DNA of 64,000 nt, taken from positions 558,001 to 622,000 of the forward strand of contig NZ_WSRW01000001.1 in NCBI RefSeq assembly GCF_009770985.1, read 5' to 3'. Shown here piece by piece: positions 59,933 to 64,000 of this stretch. The notes under the pieces were generated by a model, which had not been told where the DNA came from, made no database searches, and saw only the letters and a program-made list of their open reading frames with translations. A program made the translations under genes and the position numbers. The stretch comes from Mucilaginibacter lacusdianchii. Its GTDB lineage: Bacteria; Bacteroidota; Bacteroidia; Sphingobacteriales; Sphingobacteriaceae. How positions within the stretch are numbered: position 1 is the stretch's first letter; the number at the start of each line of letters is the position of its first letter.

Positions 59933-61072
59933 ATGAAAAAATACACCTTATTTATATATATCCTGCTACTAAGTATGCTGAGCGCACAAGCTCAGCCTAA
60001 ATTTTTACCAAAATTTGTGCGCAAGATGCTGTTTGAAAAAGACAGCAGTCGCAGCGCCAGTTTCTTTTTGCTGCCTGTGGTAAGTTCGGCCCCCGAAACG
60101 GGTTTGGAAGTAGGTGCATCCACTTTGTATTCATTTTATACCGATAAGACAGACAAAAGCACCAGGGTGTCTAACATTTTTGCCTATGGTACCTTAACAA
60201 CCGAAGGTCAGCAGCGGGTGAGTTTGAGTACTAGCTACTGGCTGCCGCAAAACCGATATCACTACCTGGCCGGTATCAGCTTTATTAATTTCCCTTTCAA
60301 TTTTTATGGCATTGGTAACGATACCCGCAAGGCCGACGAAGAACGCATTGGTGAGAAACGCCTGAAAATAAATTTTACCGGCGAAAAGCGCTTGAGCAAG
60401 TACCTATATGCTGGTTATGTATTAGGCGGTTTAGATTACCGATATAATATCATGAACACGGGCAAAAGCTTTGAAGCCCAAATACCAGCGCAAGACCGTA
60501 ACGGCGGCGCTAGCATATACGCCGGCCCTACCCTTACCTTTGATACCCGAAACAATAATACTTACACCACAAAAGGCTTTATCATCAACACGTATTTAAA
60601 TGTGATGCACGGCCTGTTTGGTGATAACAATTACAAAGGCAGTTTTTTTGACTTTGAATATGCGCAGTTTATTCCCCTGCAAAAACGACTGGTGCTAGGT
60701 ATTAACTTTCAAGAACAAAGCTTACTTGGCAACCAAACCCCATTTTATTTACTGCCCGAACTGGGTAATGACGAAATGATGCGGGGGTATTATAACGGTC
60801 GTTATCGAGACCGTAACATGATTGCCGCCCAAACCGAACTGCGTTATCGCCTAAGCGACCGCTTGGGGATAGCAGCGTTTGCCGGAACAGGCACTGTGTT
60901 CCACAACAGTTTCCGTTTTAATAAACTGAAGCCTAATTACGGCGGTGGCCTCCGCTACTTTTTTGATACCGAAAAAGGCTTAAGTATGCGCGTAGATTAT
61001 GGTATTGGCGAGAAACGCCCCGGTGAGCCTCGCCAAAGTGGATTTTACATGAGCTTGGGCGAAGCGTTTTAA
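59933..61072 (+). CDS. BamA/TamA-family outer-membrane protein
   Basis: A 379-residue protein with a signal peptide (MKKYTLFIYILLLSMLSAQAQ) and a beta-barrel of the bacterial surface antigen (Omp85 C-terminal) type. Alternating amphipathic strands, the GYYNGRYRDRNMIAAQTELRYRL segment (like the VRGY/RDR motif of the family) and a C-terminal aromatic (Phe) support this. POTRA domains are absent, so it is the short barrel-only form; role unknown, perhaps lipid or protein export or insertion. Confidence 0.85.
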   Translation: MKKYTLFIYILLLSMLSAQAQPKFLPKFVRKMLFEKDSSRSASFFLLPVVSSAPETGLEVGASTLYSFYTDKTDKSTRVSNIFAYGTLTTEGQQRVSLSTSYWLPQNRYHYLAGISFINFPFNFYGIGNDTRKADEERIGEKRLKINFTGEKRLSKYLYAGYVLGGLDYRYNIMNTGKSFEAQIPAQDRNGGASIYAGPTLTFDTRNNNTYTTKGFIINTYLNVMHGLFGDNNYKGSFFDFEYAQFIPLQKRLVLGINFQEQSLLGNQTPFYLLPELGNDEMMRGYYNGRYRDRNMIAAQTELRYRLSDRLGIAAFAGTGTVFHNSFRFNKLKPNYGGGLRYFFDTEKGLSMRVDYGIGEKRPGEPRQSGFYMSLGEAF

Positions 61073-61077
61073 TTCTG

Positions 61078-61662
61078 TCAAAAACGAATCAGAAAGTCTT
61101 CGCGAGTTTGCCCTTGCCTAAAATATATCAGTGTAAACCAAAACAGATCAACCGTAACGGTAACTTGCGGATGTGCTTTAATTGCTTTCCAAACTTGCTC
61201 ATTAGTGGTTCGCTGGTGCAGATTCTTGATTATCAATGATGAATGAGTATTTGTATAAGCAAGGCATTGTTCAAAAACGTTCCATAAATTTCCAGTAGTT
61301 TTAGCTGCGTCAATAAATAGCAGTGCAGCTTTACCTGTAACTGGTTGCTCCGCTGGCAAATATTGGATCGCATCAGGAGCAGCTTGCTCAAGAATGCGTT
61401 GATCTGCCATACTCACCCTACCTAATAACAGAATGCTTTGTGGCATGATATCTGACACCAAACGGTATAATAATTTCTGATTGCGCGACAGGCGTTTGTC
61501 AGGATTAATTAAGTTTTGGATATCCTGGTATACTTTTTTGTCCCGGAAATCGTAAATTACTTTGTCAACCATTCGGTATACAAAAGGCGAGTGCAGGCCG
61601 TGCCGGTTTATGGCTTTAAAACGATGTAAAAGATACCGGACTGCAAACTTTAAGCTAAACAT
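61078..61662 (-). CDS. Degenerate methyltransferase-like protein
   Basis: A 194-residue protein. The N-terminus (YLLHRFKAINRHGLHSPFVYRMV) and C-terminus (VTVDLFWFTLIYFRQGQTREDFLIRF) resemble a Bacteroidota family annotated as class I SAM-dependent methyltransferase, usually nearer 250 residues by my recollection. The SAM-binding motif I is not recognisable: the first strand reads ILLLGRVSMADQRIL instead of a GxGxG loop. It looks like a shortened, probably non-catalytic form. It is convergent with the BamA-like gene (5 bp apart). Confidence 0.65.
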   Translation of the reverse strand: MFSLKFAVRYLLHRFKAINRHGLHSPFVYRMVDKVIYDFRDKKVYQDIQNLINPDKRLSRNQKLLYRLVSDIMPQSILLLGRVSMADQRILEQAAPDAIQYLPAEQPVTGKAALLFIDAAKTTGNLWNVFEQCLAYTNTHSSLIIKNLHQRTTNEQVWKAIKAHPQVTVTVDLFWFTLIYFRQGQTREDFLIRF

Positions 61663-61710
61663 GGTTGTAAAAGTAGATAAAGCTTTACTATTTTGAAGAA
61701 AGAGGAAAGT

Positions 61711-62568
61711 ATGATTAACGAAGCTGAGATAAATTCATTAATACGATTATTAGACGATCCGGACAGGGAAATTTTTGAGCATGTACATGATAAACTACTA
61801 AGCTATGGCGCCCCGGCTGTAGAATATCTGGAAAGCGCATGGGAAAACGCCTTTGACCCCATACAGCAGGATCGTATTGCCAACCTGGTGCACGAAATAC
61901 AATTTAGCATGGTTAAAAACGAACTGGAACTTTGGTACCAGGGCGGTTCATTTGACCTGCTACGCGGCGTACTTATTATCAATAAATATCAGTATCCGGA
62001 TTTAGACGAACAAAAAGTTATCAACCAAATTGAAGCCATTAAGCGCGACATATGGATGCAGATGATGTTTGAAGGTAGTCCGTCTGATCAGGTAAAGTTA
62101 ATTAACCACGTATTTTATAATATATACGGATTTAGCGGCAACACTACCAATCATCAGGATCCGCAAAACAGCTACATCAGCCAGGTACTGGAAACCAAAA
62201 AAGGCAACCAGATATCTTTGGCTACCATTTATTCCGTAATTGCACAACGTCTGGACATCCCTATCTACGGTGTTAATTTGCCTCAACATTTTATATTGGC
62301 CTATCTGGACGAATCGGTTAAAACTGAATTTGAAAGCGGTGTGCTGTTTTACATCAATGCGTTTAATAAAGGCTTCATTTTTGGACGACGTGATGTGGAC
62401 ATGTTTCTGAAACAACTAAACTTGACGATAGATAAGAAGTTTTATGAACCTTGCTCCAACGAAGATATTGTACGTCGGGTATTACGTAATTTGATTAGCT
62501 CGTATGAGCAGCTGGGTTCTATGGAAAAGGTTCGTGAGTTGACAGAGCTGTTGCAGATATTGGGGTAA
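61711..62568 (+). CDS. SirB1/transglutaminase-like protein
   Basis: A 285-residue cytoplasmic protein with an N-terminal helical part (HEAT-like, about 1-90) and a transglutaminase-like domain of the SirB1 type (about 95-210). The stretch GNQISLATIYSVIAQRLDIPIYGVNLPQHFILAY is the usual SirB1 core; the classical Cys of the transglutaminase triad is not evident (Gly-Asn-Gln-Ile-Ser). Function unknown. The ATG at 61711 has GAGGAAAG just upstream; the longer reading starts at a TTG. Confidence 0.82.
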   Translation: MINEAEINSLIRLLDDPDREIFEHVHDKLLSYGAPAVEYLESAWENAFDPIQQDRIANLVHEIQFSMVKNELELWYQGGSFDLLRGVLIINKYQYPDLDEQKVINQIEAIKRDIWMQMMFEGSPSDQVKLINHVFYNIYGFSGNTTNHQDPQNSYISQVLETKKGNQISLATIYSVIAQRLDIPIYGVNLPQHFILAYLDESVKTEFESGVLFYINAFNKGFIFGRRDVDMFLKQLNLTIDKKFYEPCSNEDIVRRVLRNLISSYEQLGSMEKVRELTELLQILG

Positions 62569-62623
62569 AGCAGCAATTGAGTTTATGCTAAATTTTTAAT
62601 TAAATTTAGGCAACCTTTTACGC

Positions 62624-63343
62624 ATGCCTAAATTTAATGTTATTCTTCTGTTTTTAGTTCTTAGCCGGATACACGTTGCAGGCCAGCCAAGCACGTTAAA
62701 AAAAGATTGTGAAGCCATAAATCAGATAAATACAGCAATAACAAACGGCACTTTATCTAAAAGCGCCGCCGCTAAACAATTTAAGACGCTTATTAAACGC
62801 GTTAAAGCTGAATGTCACTTTGTGGCTAAGACGCCTTGGACTTTTCCACTGGCTAGTTACGATTACAAAGCTATTGGCGGCACAAACGGCAGTGGATACT
62901 CGGCTGTTGGCTATCATTATTTGGATGGTAACGAACATTCAGCACATCCTGCTCATGATATTTTTATTCACGATACCGATCAAAATAGTCTTGATGACCG
63001 CACTCAAAAACCGGTTGATGTATTGGCTGTAACCAACGGCGTGGTAATAGCCTGCGAAAACCAGTGGCAAACCGGCAGTAGTCTGCGCGGCGGCAAATAT
63101 ATCTGGCTATATCACCCACAACTAAATATTGTAACTTACTATGCGCATAATAGCACCATTTTGGTAACGCCCGGAGATGTGGTTAAACAAGGCCAAAAGA
63201 TAGCAGAAGCGGGCCGTACAGGATTCAATGCTTACAAAAAGCGCTCGCCCACGCATCTGCATTTTTCAGCGTTCAAGCTCGCTGGTGATATGCCCATGCC
63301 CTATAACCCTTATACTGTACTAACTCAAGCCAAATCAGAATGA
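62624..63343 (+). CDS. M23-family metallopeptidase (LytM domain)
   Basis: A 239-residue protein with a signal peptide (MPKFNVILLFLVLSRIHVAGQ), a short helical region and an M23 peptidase domain (about 85-230). Zinc ligands are the His and Asp of AHPAHDIFIHD and the HLHFS pair; VTYYAHNS carries the expected His. M23 enzymes cut peptidoglycan cross-bridges in the periplasm or at the surface. All metal ligands are present, so it may be active. It overlaps the next gene by ATGA. Confidence 0.9.
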   Translation: MPKFNVILLFLVLSRIHVAGQPSTLKKDCEAINQINTAITNGTLSKSAAAKQFKTLIKRVKAECHFVAKTPWTFPLASYDYKAIGGTNGSGYSAVGYHYLDGNEHSAHPAHDIFIHDTDQNSLDDRTQKPVDVLAVTNGVVIACENQWQTGSSLRGGKYIWLYHPQLNIVTYYAHNSTILVTPGDVVKQGQKIAEAGRTGFNAYKKRSPTHLHFSAFKLAGDMPMPYNPYTVLTQAKSE

Positions 63344-64000
63344 AAACCAACCTTACCTTACTTATTACACTTTTACTAACAGCGTTCACTAAAAAAGAAA
63401 CGGTTATAAGCCGGTTCCAGACACCTTTAAATTACCAGCACCTAACCACCACATCCGGAAGTTTTGGCAATTGGCTACAAAACCTTCCTCTCAAACCGGC
63501 AGGCACCCATACCCGTACCTATCGTGGCAATATTGCAGCAACCGATGCCTATACAGCTGCTATAGTGAACCTAAGTATTGGCAAGCAAGATTTACAGCAA
63601 TGTGCTGACGCTGTTATACGCTTAAGAGCAGAATATCTATATCAGAAAAAAGATTATCAGCATATCCACTTTAATTTTACCAGTGGCTTTAATTGCGATT
63701 TCATTCATTACGCTAATGGGTATCGTTACCAACAAAATGGCACCTGGAAACTGCAAGGCAAAAAAGATTACAGTTACAACAACTTTTTGCGATACCTGAA
63801 CTTAGTATTTTCTTACGCAGGCACATTATCATTAGAAAAAGAATTAAAGCCGGTTAATAACGCTGCTGACTTGCAAATTGGTGATGTATTTATTAAAGGA
63901 GGTTCACCAGGGCATTGCTTCATCGTTGTAGACGTAGCACGCAATAAGGCCGGTCAAAAGCAGTTTTTGCTAGCTCAAAGTTTCATGCCTGCGCAAAACA
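63340..64000 (+). CDS. DUF4846 domain protein (partial, runs off the window)
   Basis: An open frame from the ATG at 63340, overlapping the M23 stop (ATGA), continues to the window end (220 codons). A signal-like N-terminus (KTNLTLLITLLLTAFT) is followed by a DUF4846 domain, recognised by GNWLQNLPLKPAGT, RLRAEYLYQKKDY, and GDVFIKGGSPGHCFIVVDVA. The function of DUF4846 is unknown to me; tight coupling to an M23 peptidase suggests a cell-wall-related role (inference). Confidence 0.85.
   Translation, partial: MKTNLTLLITLLLTAFTKKETVISRFQTPLNYQHLTTTSGSFGNWLQNLPLKPAGTHTRTYRGNIAATDAYTAAIVNLSIGKQDLQQCADAVIRLRAEYLYQKKDYQHIHFNFTSGFNCDFIHYANGYRYQQNGTWKLQGKKDYSYNNFLRYLNLVFSYAGTLSLEKELKPVNNAADLQIGDVFIKGGSPGHCFIVVDVARNKAGQKQFLLAQSFMPAQN

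Overview
The window is chromosomal DNA from a member of the Bacteroidota, most likely a Sphingobacteriaceae relative (Mucilaginibacter/Pedobacter type). The grounds are gene content and signals: the type IX secretion genes gldKLMN plus a porW/sprE-like gene, an alternative complex III (actABCDEF) joined to coxBA, many Bacteroidota-only domain families (DUF4271, DUF4286, DUF2461, DUF4846), weak Shine-Dalgarno sites, and repeated matches to the Bacteroidota -7 promoter box TAnnTTTG. The genus is an inference; no rRNA or tRNA gene was recognised.

Layout. 1-2.1 kb (minus): start of the F-type ATP synthase operon (atpZ-like, AtpI-like 4-TM protein, atpB, atpE, first codons of atpF). 2.1-9.3 kb (plus): PorW/SprE-like TPR lipoprotein, class A penicillin-binding protein, uvrC. 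9.4-16.2 kb (minus): gldN, gldM, gldL, gldK, then hemD and a DUF4271 membrane protein. 16.3-19.2 kb (plus): a TPP riboswitch with its own intrinsic terminator in front of a four-gene operon (class I methyltransferase, PurM/HypE/ThiL-fold protein, divergent ThiE/TenI-like protein, Trm112-like zinc-ribbon protein). I do not recognise this combination as a described thiamin pathway and rate it the best candidate for an undescribed system. 19.3-31.1 kb: hemW, fasciclin, JmjC/cupin-8, endonuclease III, PfkB kinase, a VWA/MoxR pair, metallophosphoesterase, UbiA-like protein and methyltransferase. 31.2-35.4 kb (minus): a two-component system behind an S9-like peptidase that has lost its catalytic Ser and His. 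35.6-41.3 kb: TPR protein, DUF4286, rfbC, phosphoesterase, OmpA-type lipoprotein, DUF2461, DUF983.

41.3-58.0 kb (minus) is one large respiratory block. actA-F (quinol:cytochrome c oxidoreductase) run straight into coxB and coxA (aa3-type oxidase), which end at a strong terminator. Then follow ctaA, ctaB (heme A synthesis), two cox3-type subunits, a subunit IV, an SCO copper protein, DUF420 and a small membrane protein. Together they carry electrons from menaquinol to oxygen and assemble the oxidase; the proton gradient would feed the ATP synthase at the other end of the window and also the GldLM motor. 58.2-64.0 kb: a deoxyhypusine-synthase-like protein, BamA-like outer-membrane protein, a degenerate methyltransferase-like protein, a SirB1-type protein, M23 peptidase and a DUF4846 protein cut by the window edge.

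Non-coding structure: two copies of a ~400-470 bp dispersed element in opposite orientation 30 kb apart, whose hairpins show compensatory base changes; two families of palindromic intergenic repeats (two copies each); about eight convincing intrinsic terminators; and several promoters whose -7 box ends 4-6 nt before the start codon, suggesting leaderless mRNAs. No transposase, integrase, CRISPR array or phage gene was found.
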